A stretch of 64,000 nt of DNA, from positions 2,666,001-2,730,000 of the forward strand of contig NZ_CP095481.1 of NCBI RefSeq assembly GCF_023023025.1. Direction: 5' to 3'. The stretch is from Amycolatopsis sp. WQ 127309 (GTDB taxonomy: Bacteria > Actinomycetota > Actinomycetes > Mycobacteriales > Pseudonocardiaceae). The notes under the pieces are model-generated. The model was not told the DNA's origin. It did not search any database and worked only from the letters and a program-made list of their open reading frames with translations. Within the stretch, counting starts at the first letter, position 1. Each line of letters starts with the position of its first letter. Below are positions 42,560-50,088 of the stretch, in pieces. The translations under genes were made by a program, and so were the position numbers.

Positions 42560-43234
42560 GTGACACCATCCGAGAATCCCGAGGCAGCGGGTTCGAACGG
42601 GACTCCGTCGAGCCCGCCCTGGCAGCGGGTCGGCAAGGACGGCGGCGACGCCGAGGCGACGGTCGGGCTGGCCACGGACGAGGTGCGCCCGGCCGGCGAG
42701 ACGCAAACCGTCTCGCCGGCCGAGCACCCAGTGGTGACCGGCAGCGCCGCCCCCCGCCTCTTCGGCGGCGGCGACACCCCGCCGGGAGGCGAGCCGTCCG
42801 CGGCCGCCATCCCGTCGGCGTCGACCCAGCGCGCCCGCCCCAGCGCCCTCCGCCGCCCGGGCCGAGGCCCGCGACGGGCGAGCCTGCAGGTCAAGCGGTT
42901 CGACCCGTGGTCGGTCCTGAAGCTGTCGCTCGTGCTGGGCGTCGCGATGTTCTTCGTCTGGCTGGTCGCGGTCGGCGTCCTCTACACGGTCCTCGACGGC
43001 ATGGGCGTCTGGGACAAGCTGAACGGCACGTACTCCTCCCTGGTCGGCGGCGAAGGCGCGAACGCGTCCTCCGAACCGCTGATCAGCGCGGGCCGCGTCT
43101 TCGGCATCGCGGCCATCCTGGGCGCGATCAACATCGTCCTGGTGTCGGCACTGGCCACGGTCAGCGCGTTCATCTACAACGTGTCGGCCGACCTCGCCGG
43201 AGGCCTGGAAGTCACGCTGTCGGAACGGGAGTAA
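42560..43234 (+). CDS. DUF3566 transmembrane protein (Rv0007 homologue)
   Basis: A 224-residue membrane protein found directly after gyrA in actinobacteria. The N-terminal ~105 residues are disordered (Pro/Ala/Gly). Then comes a conserved block VKRFDPWSVLKLSLVLGVAM with a first TM helix (MFFVWLVAVGVLYTVL) and a second TM near 180-203 (VFGIAAILGAINIVLVSALA), ending in YNVSADLAGGLEVTLSERE. GTG start. Function is not established. Confidence 0.88.
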   Translation: MTPSENPEAAGSNGTPSSPPWQRVGKDGGDAEATVGLATDEVRPAGETQTVSPAEHPVVTGSAAPRLFGGGDTPPGGEPSAAAIPSASTQRARPSALRRPGRGPRRASLQVKRFDPWSVLKLSLVLGVAMFFVWLVAVGVLYTVLDGMGVWDKLNGTYSSLVGGEGANASSEPLISAGRVFGIAAILGAINIVLVSALATVSAFIYNVSADLAGGLEVTLSERE

Positions 43235-43239
43235 CCCGG

Positions 43240-43268
43240 TTGCAGGGCCCCCTCGGGGGTCCTGTAAA
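43240..43268 (+). promoter_or_regulatory. possible tRNA-Ile promoter
   Basis: TTGCAG (43240-43245), 17 bp, then TGTAAA (43263-43268), about 15 bp before the tRNA. The -10 match is modest. Confidence 0.35.
43243..43264 (+). terminator. short hairpin after the DUF3566 gene
   Basis: CAGGGCCCCC (43243-43252) pairs with GGGGGTCCTG (43255-43264), with one G-T pair and a two-base gap that would open into a small loop. No T-run. It overlaps the likely tRNA promoter. Confidence 0.45.
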
Positions 43269-43283
43269 GTTCTCCTCGTTCAA

Positions 43284-43357
43284 GGGCCTATAGCTCAGGT
43301 GGTTAGAGCGCTTCGCTGATAACGAAGAGGTCCCAGGTTCAAGTCCTGGTAGGCCCA
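43284..43357 (+). tRNA. tRNA-Ile (anticodon GAT)
   Basis: Cloverleaf by eye: acceptor GGGCCTA (43284-43290) with TAGGCCC (43350-43356), discriminator A at 43357. The anticodon stem CTTCG/CGAAG encloses CTGATAA with anticodon GAT; the T-arm is CCAGG-TTCAAGT-CCTGG. CCA is not encoded. Located after gyrA as in mycobacteria. Confidence 0.97.
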
Positions 43358-43365
43358 CGCAGGTC

Positions 43366-43398
43366 AAAGCCCGGTTCGCGTCTCGCGAACCGGGCTTT
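43366..43398 (+). terminator. terminator of tRNA-Ile
   Basis: Perfect 15-bp stem: AAAGCCCGGTTCGCG (43366-43380), loop TCT, CGCGAACCGGGCTTT (43384-43398), then T. Confidence 0.88.
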
Positions 43399-43399
43399 T

Positions 43400-43431
43400 G
43401 CGTGACCTGGAGTGACAAACTGGGTGACTGT
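43400..43431 (+). repeat. left copy of an edge repeat
   Basis: GCGTGACCTGG (43400-43410) and CTGGGTGACTGT (43420-43431), separated by nine bases. Both words recur, overlapping, at 47650-47668. Located directly after the tRNA-Ile terminator. Confidence 0.55.
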
Positions 43432-45026
43432 CACTCCCAGGAAGCCTCAGTCTCTCCGTTGGCTTCCCGTACCTCATGCATATCCACGATGATGCCCGCG
43501 ATGCTCGTACGGTCCGGCAAGTACGTGGTGAGGATGACGTTGGTGAAGGCAACTTTCCCGGCAAGTCGCCTATCGATCGTCGGGAGGGCGCCGGTGAAGG
43601 TCGCCTCATTGAATGAGACACCACCGGTGAAGGTCGCATCGCTGAATGAGACGTCGTCGGTGAAGGTCGCTCCATCGAAGGAGGCGCCGGTGATGAAGTT
43701 CGCGTTGTCGAACGAGGTGTTGCCGGTGAAGGCCGCGTTGCTGAACGAGACGCCGGTGGTGAAGGTCACCCCATCGAACGAGGCGCCGGTGGAGAAGTTC
43801 GTGTTGTCAAAGGAGGCGACGGCGCTGAAGTTCGCGTTGTCGAACGAGGCGCCGGTAGCGAGGGCCATGCTGTTCAACAAGAAGCCAGTGAAGGTCGCGC
43901 TGCTGAATAGGGTAATGCCGGTGAAAGTTGCATCGTCGAACGAGGCGCCGTCGGCGAAGTACGTCTTGCCAAACCAGGTGCTGCCGCTGAAGGTCGCGCG
44001 GTTGAACAAGGCACTATGGGTGAAGGTCGCGCCGTCGAACGAGGCGTTGGCGGTGAAGGTCGCGCCGGTGAACCAGGCAATATGGGTGAAGGTCGCGCCG
44101 TCGAACGAGGCGTTGGCGGTGAAGGTCGCGCCGTCGAACGAGGTGTAGCCGGTGAAGGTCGTGCCATCGAAGCGAACATCTCGAGTACGGCAGTTCTCTA
44201 GAGTGAAGGCCACTAGGTGCGCATTGCTCAGGTCGAGGTCGAGGTCGTTCCAGAAACTCCGGAGATTCTCTGGGTCGAGGTGATCGGTGAGGATGCGCTG
44301 GAAAGCAAGTCGGACCTCGCGTTCCTGGGTTCGTTCCTGATGTTCCACGCTGTCGGTCGTCAGTGCAGCGCCGGGCGGTGTATAAGGCATGCGCAGGTAA
44401 GCGCAGATAACGTTGACGATGCTCTGCCGCTGCCCTGGATTGTTGTGGGCGAGGCGTTCGAGAGCGTAGAGGCCGGCCAGGCGCACTGGGGCTTCAGCTG
44501 AGCCGAGCTGATCGGCGGCCTTGGCATACAGCTCAGTGACGTTCTTCTCGATTGCGTCACTCTCACTGTGCCACTGCCGCCGCACCGCCAGCAGGAGCGC
44601 GAAGATGCCCGTGGTGCCGGCGCCGATGCCGAGCCCGGTCTTGATCGCGTCGACCCGCGCGGCGCCGGGGTCTTTTGCCGCGGCGGCCTCACCCAGCAGC
44701 CAATTGGTCGCGACCCAGGCCACGACGACCACTACGATCGCCGCACCGACGACGACCCACCAGCTCATCCCCGAGGCCCGTGTCCGCGGCGCACGCTGCC
44801 CACGCAACCGCCAACCGGCGGCGGTCACGCCTATTCCGGCGGCAGCGAACAGGGCTATCGGCACGGCGTGAGGGCGTGCCCACTGGCCCAGCGCCAGCCA
44901 GTCGATCCACCCGAACAGCACCGTCATTCCGGCAAGCAGCGCGGCCCCGCTGAGCACGAGCGCTCCGCGCGCCGGCGCCCAGCTCAGCTCGGAGAGGCGG
45001 GGCAGCGTTGGCTTCCAGTTCGTCAC
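43431..45026 (-). CDS. membrane-anchored pentapeptide-repeat protein
   Basis: A 531-residue protein. The first ~170 residues contain about four hydrophobic segments (LVLSGAALLAGMTVLFGWID, ALFAAAGIGVTAAGW, WWVVVGAAIVVVVVAWVA, TTGIFALLLAV). A helical cytoplasmic linker follows (AADQLGSAEAPVRLAGLYAL, ERLAHNN). From about 280 to 490 the protein is made of pentapeptide repeats of the form A(S/N)FDGATFT, predicted to fold as a right-handed square beta-helix. Ends in VDMHEVREANGETEASWE. Function unknown; the linker domain is common in actinobacterial pentapeptide proteins. GTG start. Confidence 0.87.
   Translation of the reverse strand: MTNWKPTLPRLSELSWAPARGALVLSGAALLAGMTVLFGWIDWLALGQWARPHAVPIALFAAAGIGVTAAGWRLRGQRAPRTRASGMSWWVVVGAAIVVVVVAWVATNWLLGEAAAAKDPGAARVDAIKTGLGIGAGTTGIFALLLAVRRQWHSESDAIEKNVTELYAKAADQLGSAEAPVRLAGLYALERLAHNNPGQRQSIVNVICAYLRMPYTPPGAALTTDSVEHQERTQEREVRLAFQRILTDHLDPENLRSFWNDLDLDLSNAHLVAFTLENCRTRDVRFDGTTFTGYTSFDGATFTANASFDGATFTHIAWFTGATFTANASFDGATFTHSALFNRATFSGSTWFGKTYFADGASFDDATFTGITLFSSATFTGFLLNSMALATGASFDNANFSAVASFDNTNFSTGASFDGVTFTTGVSFSNAAFTGNTSFDNANFITGASFDGATFTDDVSFSDATFTGGVSFNEATFTGALPTIDRRLAGKVAFTNVILTTYLPDRTSIAGIIVDMHEVREANGETEASWE
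43590..44180. repeat. 15/30-bp DNA repeat encoding the pentapeptide repeats
   Basis: Degenerate tandem units around GTGAAGGTCGCGCCGTCGAA, about 30 bp each. Two 60-bp stretches near 44025-44130 are almost the same, suggesting recent duplication. Confidence 0.75.
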
Positions 45027-45110
45027 GCACGGTCAGTCGCCGCCGACCGACCCGGTGCTACATCAGGGACTAGCCAGTAATCGATTTGCGGCGACGGGCC
45101 ACGCAGGTCA

Positions 45111-45139
45111 CGGGCTGGTCGCGACGGTGAACCAGCCCG
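45111..45139 (-). terminator. hairpin downstream of the integrase gene
   Basis: CGGGCTGGT (45111-45119) pairs with ACCAGCCCG (45131-45139), 24 bp beyond the integrase stop. No T-run. Confidence 0.5.
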
Positions 45140-45162
45140 TAACCTGGTGATCGATTGAGAGA

Positions 45163-46350
45163 CTATGCCGCCGAATCCGGGAAGATCGCGTCCATCGCCT
45201 TCGCTCCGTCTTGGATCACCGGCCGCAGCTGGTGGCGGTAGACCAACTCGGTCACCTTCGTGTCCGAGTGCCCCACCAGCCGTGAGATCTCCTCGATGGT
45301 GAGCCCGCTGTCCGAGAGCAACGACACGAAGCTGTGGCGCAGTTCGCGCGGCGTCCAGTCCTTCGGTTCGAGCCCGGCGAGCTTCAAGATGCGCCGGAAG
45401 CCGCGTCGGACGTTGGCCGCGTCGAGCTGCGTCCCGACGTCCGATGCGAACACGATTCCGAGTTCTTGCCACCGGTCGCCGACCGACTCGCGCTGACGCT
45501 TCTGTCGGAGCTTCTGGCGCTCCAGGGCGTCGACAGCCCGACCTGAAAGCGCGAGTGAACGTCGTGACTTCTTAGTCTTCGTGTCCCCACCCGCCCGTAC
45601 CGACCGCCACACGTTGACGTGCGGTGGGATCGGCGGCTTCGCTTCCGGTTTTCCGACCACGTCGACCTCCGGCCACGCCAGCGGGCGAGCCTCCTCGGTC
45701 CGCGCGCCGGTCAGGAGGGAGACCACCGTGTAGTCGCCGTACGTGGAGTCCTCCGCCTCCGCAGCGGCGAGTACCGACACAGCCTGGGCGAAGGTAAGCG
45801 ACTTCGACGGACGGCCGTCGCGACCAACCGGCAGTTCGTCGCACAGCAGCACCACGTTCCGGATGCCCTTGTTCCGCTTTGCCGATCGGTTGATCGCGCG
45901 CCGGAGAATCGAACGGAGGTCTTGTAGCGTGCGCGTGGCGAGAACCTCGGCCTTTTCCTCCAGCCAGGCGTCGACGTCGTCAGCCGTTAGTTCCTTCGAC
46001 TGCTTCGGGTCCAGCAGCACCCTTGCGCCGAGTGAAGGGATGATGTGCGTCTCGGCCAGGATGGTCAGCTTCTCAACGGTCGCGGTGCTGCGACCGTTGA
46101 GGCCGTGTCGCAGCCAGTCTCGAACAGCCTTCTCCACCTTAAGCCCGCCGACTGCCGTGGCCGTCCCCTCCTTCCTGCGCTCCACGAGCCGGTCGAGCGC
46201 AGCCTTTGCCTCCGTCTTCGTCTTGCCGGCAGCCTTGCGGGTAATACGCTTTCCGTTCGGTCGGTAGCCGATCGTCAGCTCAGCGATCCATCGTTGTCGG
46301 GCTTCGGACCAGTACAGGCCGCCGTCTCCGCGGCTACGCCGACTCGCCAT
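45163..46350 (-). CDS. tyrosine-type site-specific integrase
   Basis: A 395-residue recombinase that integrates and excises the element. The N-terminal part has an AP2-like arm-binding region (RWIAELTIGYRPNGKRITR) and a SAM-like core-binding domain (WLRHGLNGRSTATVEKLTIL). Catalytic residues: Arg in LLTGARTEEARPLAW, then HxxR in PRELRHSFVSLL, His in LVGHSDTKVTE, and Tyr in LVYRHQLRP. The box appears intact. It starts inside the end of the excisionase gene (17-bp overlap), so the two are coupled. A tRNA gene, a usual target, lies 1.8 kb away. Confidence 0.93.
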   Translation of the reverse strand: MASRRSRGDGGLYWSEARQRWIAELTIGYRPNGKRITRKAAGKTKTEAKAALDRLVERRKEGTATAVGGLKVEKAVRDWLRHGLNGRSTATVEKLTILAETHIIPSLGARVLLDPKQSKELTADDVDAWLEEKAEVLATRTLQDLRSILRRAINRSAKRNKGIRNVVLLCDELPVGRDGRPSKSLTFAQAVSVLAAAEAEDSTYGDYTVVSLLTGARTEEARPLAWPEVDVVGKPEAKPPIPPHVNVWRSVRAGGDTKTKKSRRSLALSGRAVDALERQKLRQKRQRESVGDRWQELGIVFASDVGTQLDAANVRRGFRRILKLAGLEPKDWTPRELRHSFVSLLSDSGLTIEEISRLVGHSDTKVTELVYRHQLRPVIQDGAKAMDAIFPDSAA

Positions 46351-46564
46351 AGCTGACCTCCGCTTCCTTCATGAGCAACTCGACGTACTGCTGGATGGCG
46401 ACCGCCGGCACGAGCCGGGCGCGTCCCTGCTTGACCGAGCGCAAGCGCCCCGAGCGCAACTGCTCGTAGATGACCGAGCGGCTCATCGAGAGCAGCCGCA
46501 TCGCTTCCGTGATCCGGTAGAGATGCCGTTCGGGCACCGCGACCGGCATGGGTACGGCGTTCAT
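46334..46564 (-). CDS. excisionase-like helix-turn-helix protein
   Basis: A 76-residue MerR/Xis-type winged HTH protein (LYRITEAMRLLSMSRSVIYE, LRSGRLRSVKQGRARLVPA). Such proteins direct excision of integrative elements. The ATG overlaps the stop of the DUF3631 gene (ATGA, 46561-46564), and its 3' end overlaps the integrase start. Confidence 0.88.
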   Translation of the reverse strand: MNAVPMPVAVPERHLYRITEAMRLLSMSRSVIYEQLRSGRLRSVKQGRARLVPAVAIQQYVELLMKEAEVSYGESA

Positions 46565-47669
46565 CGATCCCCCTCGTTGTCGTGATCCGGCTTGGCGGGC
46601 GCGACGTCCGCGACGTCCGCGACCGGGCTGGTCAGCACGGGTGCGAGCGGCTGTTGGGTGCCGCGACCGTCCGCGACCCGGGTTGCGGAGGTCGCGGCCA
46701 AGCTCCGCGACTCCGCGGCGTCCGGTGTGGCGGTGACCTGCGGGGTTGCGCTGGTCGCGGAGGTCGCGCCCGTTTCGAGCGGCGGGAGGTAGCGGCTCCA
46801 GGCGTCGGCCAGGCCGCCGTCGCCGTCGATGCGATAGCCCTTCAGCGTCTTGCCGCTGACCTTGAGGTCTTTCGGCCGGACCAAGTACCGGTCGAGTTCC
46901 TTCGCGAGACGGCGGCTGTCGAGCGGTTTGCCCTGCAGGTCCGTCCACGGCCCGTCTTCGATGGCGTGCAGCTCGCGGATCAGCTCGGCGGTGACCATGC
47001 GGTCGGTGTTCTCCGCGGCGAAGATCTGCCGGACGTCCGCCAGCAGCCGCACGCCGATCGAGACGGGTTGCGCGTTGGCTTCGAGCACGAAGTGCCGGCA
47101 TGCTCGCCGTGCTGTCTCCGGCCAGTGCCCGCCGGCTGCGTCCGCGATGGCCAGGAGCGGACGCCAGATCTCCGCGGCGCGGTCGCGCACGCCGGCCGGT
47201 CGGTCGGGTCGCGCGCGGCTCACCTCGTCGCCGACGCGTCCGACCCAGCCCGCCAGTTCGGCGCGCACCGGCGCCGACTCGCGTTCGACGTCCTCTTCGA
47301 TGAACTCCTCGACGACCTCGTCGAACCGGCGCTTGCGCATATGCACGGTGATTGCCCGCGTGGTGATCGTGTCGGGCATGCCGCCGGCGATCCCGGCGAG
47401 CGCGACCGGCGCGTAGACGGGGAAGCGGGTCACGTTCATGCTCTTGGCGTCGCCGACGCACCGCGTCACGGTCGCCGAGCGCTTGTAGCCCGCGTTCAGC
47501 AGCGCGCGGAGGTCCTCGTTGTTCCCGCCCGTCTTCGGGTTGAACACCGCGTCGATCTCGTCGAATAGGAGTGTCATCGGGCCGTCGGCGAGCATCCGGA
47601 AGATCGCAGCCGGCGTGACGTCCGGTTCGCAATGTGTGAGCCGAGCTTCGCGTGACCTGGGTGACTGTT
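46561..47669 (-). pseudogene. DUF3631 protein gene, 5' truncated
   Basis: Encodes the C-terminal part of a DUF3631 protein, found in replication or helicase-like proteins of actinobacterial integrative elements. The frame is open from a TAA near 47671. Family-like sequence starts at about CEPDVTPAAIFRML and continues through GPMTLLFDEIDAVFNPK (a Walker B-like segment), LRALLNAGYKRSATVTRCVG and TRFPVYAPVALAGI. The N-terminal part with Walker A is missing, and upstream sequence is unrelated. An ATG at 47595 could start a 344-residue stub. The break coincides with the right edge repeat. Confidence 0.78.
47650..47668 (+). repeat. right copy of the edge repeat
   Basis: GCGTGACCTGG (47650-47660) fused to CTGGGTGACTGT (47657-47668). 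The left copy at 43400 has the same words spaced apart. It lies exactly where DUF3631 homology stops. Confidence 0.55.
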
Positions 47670-47693
47670 ACAAATCCCGGTGATCCTTGAAGG

Positions 47694-48566
47694 TCACCGC
47701 ACCAGGTTCTCCTGGCTGGCCGCCCACGATGCCAACAGGGCCAGACCGTCCGCGGTCGGCGTGCCGGCGGGGGCGGTGTAGACGGTCAGGTGCAAGCCCG
47801 GTTCGGCAGGCAGCTCCATCGACTCGACGTCCAGGTCGAGCTGGCCCACTACCGGGTGGTGCAGACGCTTGCGTCCGGACCGGTGTAGTCGAACGTCCTG
47901 AGATGCCCACCGCTGCCGGAATAGTTCGCTGCGCGTCGACAATTCGCCGACCAGGGTGATCAGCTCCTCGTCGTGCGGGTTGCGGCCGGCTTCCATGCGG
48001 AGCTTCGCGGCCGTATCGCGGGCGATTCGGTCGTAGTCGACGAAGAACTTTCTTGCTGGTTCGGGATCCAGGTACAAGAACCGCGCGGTGTTCGCCGGTC
48101 GGCGCGGGTCGGCGAGCACCGGTGAATAGAGCGCGCGGGCGAGGTGATTCACGGCCAGGACGTCATAACGGCCGTTGCAAATCCACGCCGGCGCATCGGT
48201 GATGGCGTTGAGCACCTGGTGAAGAGCCGGACGCACCGTCACCACGGGCCGTCGGCGGCGTGGAACGCCGGGGGACCTGGACTGCCGCGCGAGGTGGAGC
48301 AGGTGATCGCGCTCGGCCTCGTCGAGTTGCAAGGCGGCGGCCAGCGCGTCGAGCACCCCGTCGGAGGTGCCGGCGAGGCCGCCGCGCTCCATGCGCACGT
48401 AGTAGTCGACCGATACCCCGGCCAGCAGAGCTACCTCTTCGCGACGCAGGCCTTTGACCCGGCGGTTGCCGCCGTAGGCCGGCAGTCCGGCCCGCTCGGG
48501 CGTGATCCGCGCGCGGCGGGAGCTCAGGAATTCCTTGATCTCGGTGCGCAGATCGATCGTGGCCAC
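47694..48566 (-). CDS. XRE-family regulator with MmyB-like ligand-binding domain
   Basis: A 290-residue transcription factor. HTH at about 38-70 (GLRREEVALLAGVSVDYYVR, MERG), then a PAS-like MmyB domain (ALHQVLNAITDAPAWICNGR, YDVLAVNHLARALYSPVL, ARFLYLDPEPARKFFVDY). Homologues commonly regulate a neighbouring oxidoreductase, and an SDR gene lies 58 bp upstream on the same strand. A fatty ligand has been proposed for the family. GTG start with weak spacing to GACGAG. Confidence 0.9.
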   Translation of the reverse strand: MATIDLRTEIKEFLSSRRARITPERAGLPAYGGNRRVKGLRREEVALLAGVSVDYYVRMERGGLAGTSDGVLDALAAALQLDEAERDHLLHLARQSRSPGVPRRRRPVVTVRPALHQVLNAITDAPAWICNGRYDVLAVNHLARALYSPVLADPRRPANTARFLYLDPEPARKFFVDYDRIARDTAAKLRMEAGRNPHDEELITLVGELSTRSELFRQRWASQDVRLHRSGRKRLHHPVVGQLDLDVESMELPAEPGLHLTVYTAPAGTPTADGLALLASWAASQENLVR

Positions 48567-48624
48567 CTCGTCACGGTAGGCCCTGTCCGCAGGCGAAGGG
48601 AGGTTCTGCTGGTACCCCCGACGC

Positions 48625-49428
48625 CTAGGTACCTGTTGCGGTCGTGGCGATGCCGCCGTCGACCGGGATGATGGTGCCCGTGAGGTAGGACGCGGCCCGG
48701 CTGGCCAGGAACACGGCGATGCCCGCCATGTCGTCGTCGCGGCCGAGCCGGCGCAGTGGGGCCTTCGCCGCGATCGTGTCGCCGATGGCGTCGAGCGTGG
48801 ACGCCATCATCTGCGACGGGAACGGTCCTGGGGCCACCGCGTTCACCGTGACGTGCTGCGGGCCCAGTTCCCGGGCGAGCACCCTGGTGAGCTGGTGGAG
48901 TCCCGCTTTGCTGCTGGCGTACGAGTAGTTGGGCGACGCGGCGACGTGGATGGCGGCGATACTGCCGATGTTGACGATCCGCGCGGGATCGTCGGCGGTG
49001 CCCGCCCTGCGAAGTGCGGGGAGCAGCGCCTGCACCAGCCAGAACGGCGACTTGAGGTTGAGGTCGATCACCGAGTCCCAGGCCTCGTCCGGGAACGTCT
49101 CCAGCGGCTCGCGCCACATCGCTCCCGCGTTGTTGACGAGGATGTCCAGGCGTTCCGAGCCGGCCTCGACAAGATCGGCGAGGCGTTGACATTCGTCGTG
49201 CTTGGAAAGGTCGGCGGGAATTGCTCGAACGTCGCCGAATTCGGACAGCAGATTCTGGGCCTCCGCGCACGAGTCCGCATTGCGTGAGCTGATGACGACG
49301 CGGGCGCCCGCCTGCAGAAGGCCGCGCGCGATCATCATCCCGATGCCCCTGGTGCCGCCGGTGACAAGTGCGTTCTTCCCACTCAGGTCGAAAAGGTCTG
49401 CGTGAGTGGTGAATTGGCCGTCCGCCAT
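48625..49428 (-). CDS. SDR family oxidoreductase
   Basis: A 267-residue short-chain dehydrogenase/reductase, NAD(P)-dependent. Cofactor motif TGGTRGIG, NNAG in ILVNNAGAMW, catalytic Ser in NIGSIAAI and YxxxK in YSYASSKAGLH; C-terminal SYLTGTIIPVDGG. An Arg in SSRNAD after strand 2 hints at NADP(H). Substrate unknown. Likely co-transcribed with the MmyB-like regulator downstream. Confidence 0.92.
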   Translation of the reverse strand: MADGQFTTHADLFDLSGKNALVTGGTRGIGMMIARGLLQAGARVVISSRNADSCAEAQNLLSEFGDVRAIPADLSKHDECQRLADLVEAGSERLDILVNNAGAMWREPLETFPDEAWDSVIDLNLKSPFWLVQALLPALRRAGTADDPARIVNIGSIAAIHVAASPNYSYASSKAGLHQLTRVLARELGPQHVTVNAVAPGPFPSQMMASTLDAIGDTIAAKAPLRRLGRDDDMAGIAVFLASRAASYLTGTIIPVDGGIATTATGT

Positions 49429-49547
49429 TGGTCGTCATTCCTTTTGTCGTGGAAACCGCAGTGCTCAACCAGGTTGGCAGGCGTTCTGGACGGCTGGGAG
49501 AGCCTGGTGATCCAGGTACTGCGAGAGCCACGATCCTGGGTACAGGT

Positions 49548-49582
49548 CAGCCCTGCCGGGAAGAGAAGTGCCGGCAGGGCTG
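49548..49582. terminator. orphan hairpin in the 49.43-49.77 kb gap
   Basis: CAGCCCTGCCGG (49548-49559) pairs perfectly with CCGGCAGGGCTG (49571-49582). No gene ends nearby on either strand, so it may be left from a lost gene. Besides this and the parS-like site, the 340-bp gap shows nothing else. Confidence 0.5.
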
Positions 49583-49669
49583 AGTTGGTGGTCGACCACC
49601 TTGTACAACGACGGCGCTCGGTGCGGTATTTCCGGCCGGGTGTGACGTGGGTTACTGGTGTTTCCAGTG

Positions 49670-49683
49670 GTTCCACGTGGAAC
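49670..49683. promoter_or_regulatory. parS-like site 5, distant from parAB
   Basis: GTTCCACGTGGAAC, a perfect 14-bp palindrome differing from the parS consensus at one symmetrical position. It lies on the other side of oriC, about 16 kb from it. Confidence 0.75.
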
Positions 49684-49769
49684 ACGGCGCTGCGGCACCG
49701 GTCGATCTCGCGCTGGGCGAGTCCGGTAACATCGCGGGGTAAGGGAAGCAAGCTGAGAAGGGGGCTTCG

Positions 49770-49937
49770 GTGAAGAAGCTGCTGGCACTCGCGGTTATCG
49801 CGGGCGGCGTCCTGTTCGTGGTCAAGCGCAACAAGGCGGCGAAGGCCGAGGCCGACCTCTGGCGCGAGGCGACCGCTCCGGTCCCCTCCAACAACGGAAC
49901 CACCCCGGCCAAGCCGGCGGGCGCGTCCCACAACTGA
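49770..49937 (+). CDS. DLW-39 family small protein
   Basis: A 55-residue protein: KKLLALAVIAGGVLFVVKRN, then KAAKAEADLWREATAPVPS and a Pro/Ala/Asn tail. One N-terminal TM helix and the family-defining DLW motif are present. GTG start with GAAGGGGG about 5 nt upstream. It sits just before tRNA-Ala, its usual place. Function unknown. Confidence 0.85.
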   Translation: MKKLLALAVIAGGVLFVVKRNKAAKAEADLWREATAPVPSNNGTTPAKPAGASHN

Positions 49938-49969
49938 GTCTTCGTGCGGACGGTCCGCCGTCCGCGCTC

Positions 49970-50042
49970 GGGGCTGTAGCTCAATTGGTAGAGCACCGCC
50001 TTTGCAAGGCGGGGGTCAGGGGTTCGATTCCCCTCAGCTCCA
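49970..50042 (+). tRNA. tRNA-Ala (anticodon TGC)
   Basis: Acceptor GGGGCTG (49970-49976) with CAGCTCC (50035-50041), discriminator A. The anticodon loop CTTTGCAAG lies within CCGCC/GGCGG, anticodon TGC. T-arm GGGG-TTCGATT-CCCC. CCA not encoded. Confidence 0.97.
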
Positions 50043-50047
50043 CAACC

Positions 50048-50084
50048 CCTCAGGGCCAGGTCATCCGGTGACCTGGCCCTGAGG
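50048..50084. terminator. terminator between tRNA-Ala and the convergent hydrolase
   Basis: A perfect 16-bp stem, CCTCAGGGCCAGGTCA (50048-50063) with TGACCTGGCCCTGAGG (50069-50084), and a five-base loop. It can serve both directions. Confidence 0.85.
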
Positions 50085-50088
50085 TCGT

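Larger units (their letters stand above)
43358..47669. mobile_element. remnant of an integrative element next to tRNA-Ile
   Basis: Accessory block inserted between tRNA-Ile and the conserved DLW-39/tRNA-Ala pair. It holds, all on the minus strand, a truncated DUF3631 replication-type gene, an excisionase-like HTH gene, a tyrosine integrase and a pentapeptide-repeat gene. This int-xis-DUF3631 order is typical of actinobacterial integrative or plasmid-like elements. No copy of the tRNA 3' end was found at the far side, and the DUF3631 gene is cut, so the element is probably decayed. A direct repeat marks both edges (43400 and 47650). Confidence 0.6.

Noticed and set aside
43590..44180. CRISPR-like or non-coding repeat
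   Set aside because: The repeats are in frame within one protein and encode regular pentapeptides.
43431..45026. Calling the pentapeptide protein an MfpA/Qnr gyrase protector
   Set aside because: Known gyrase protectors are short soluble proteins of about 180-220 residues; this one has TM segments and a long linker. Closeness to gyrA comes from the element insertion.
45163..46350. Insertion sequence transposase
   Set aside because: The HxxR/Tyr pattern and the excisionase neighbour show a tyrosine integrase; no terminal inverted repeats are seen.
49402..49773. A 123-residue open frame in the SDR/DLW-39 gap
   Set aside because: It runs through a hairpin and the parS-like palindrome, has no ribosome site, and overlaps the SDR start.
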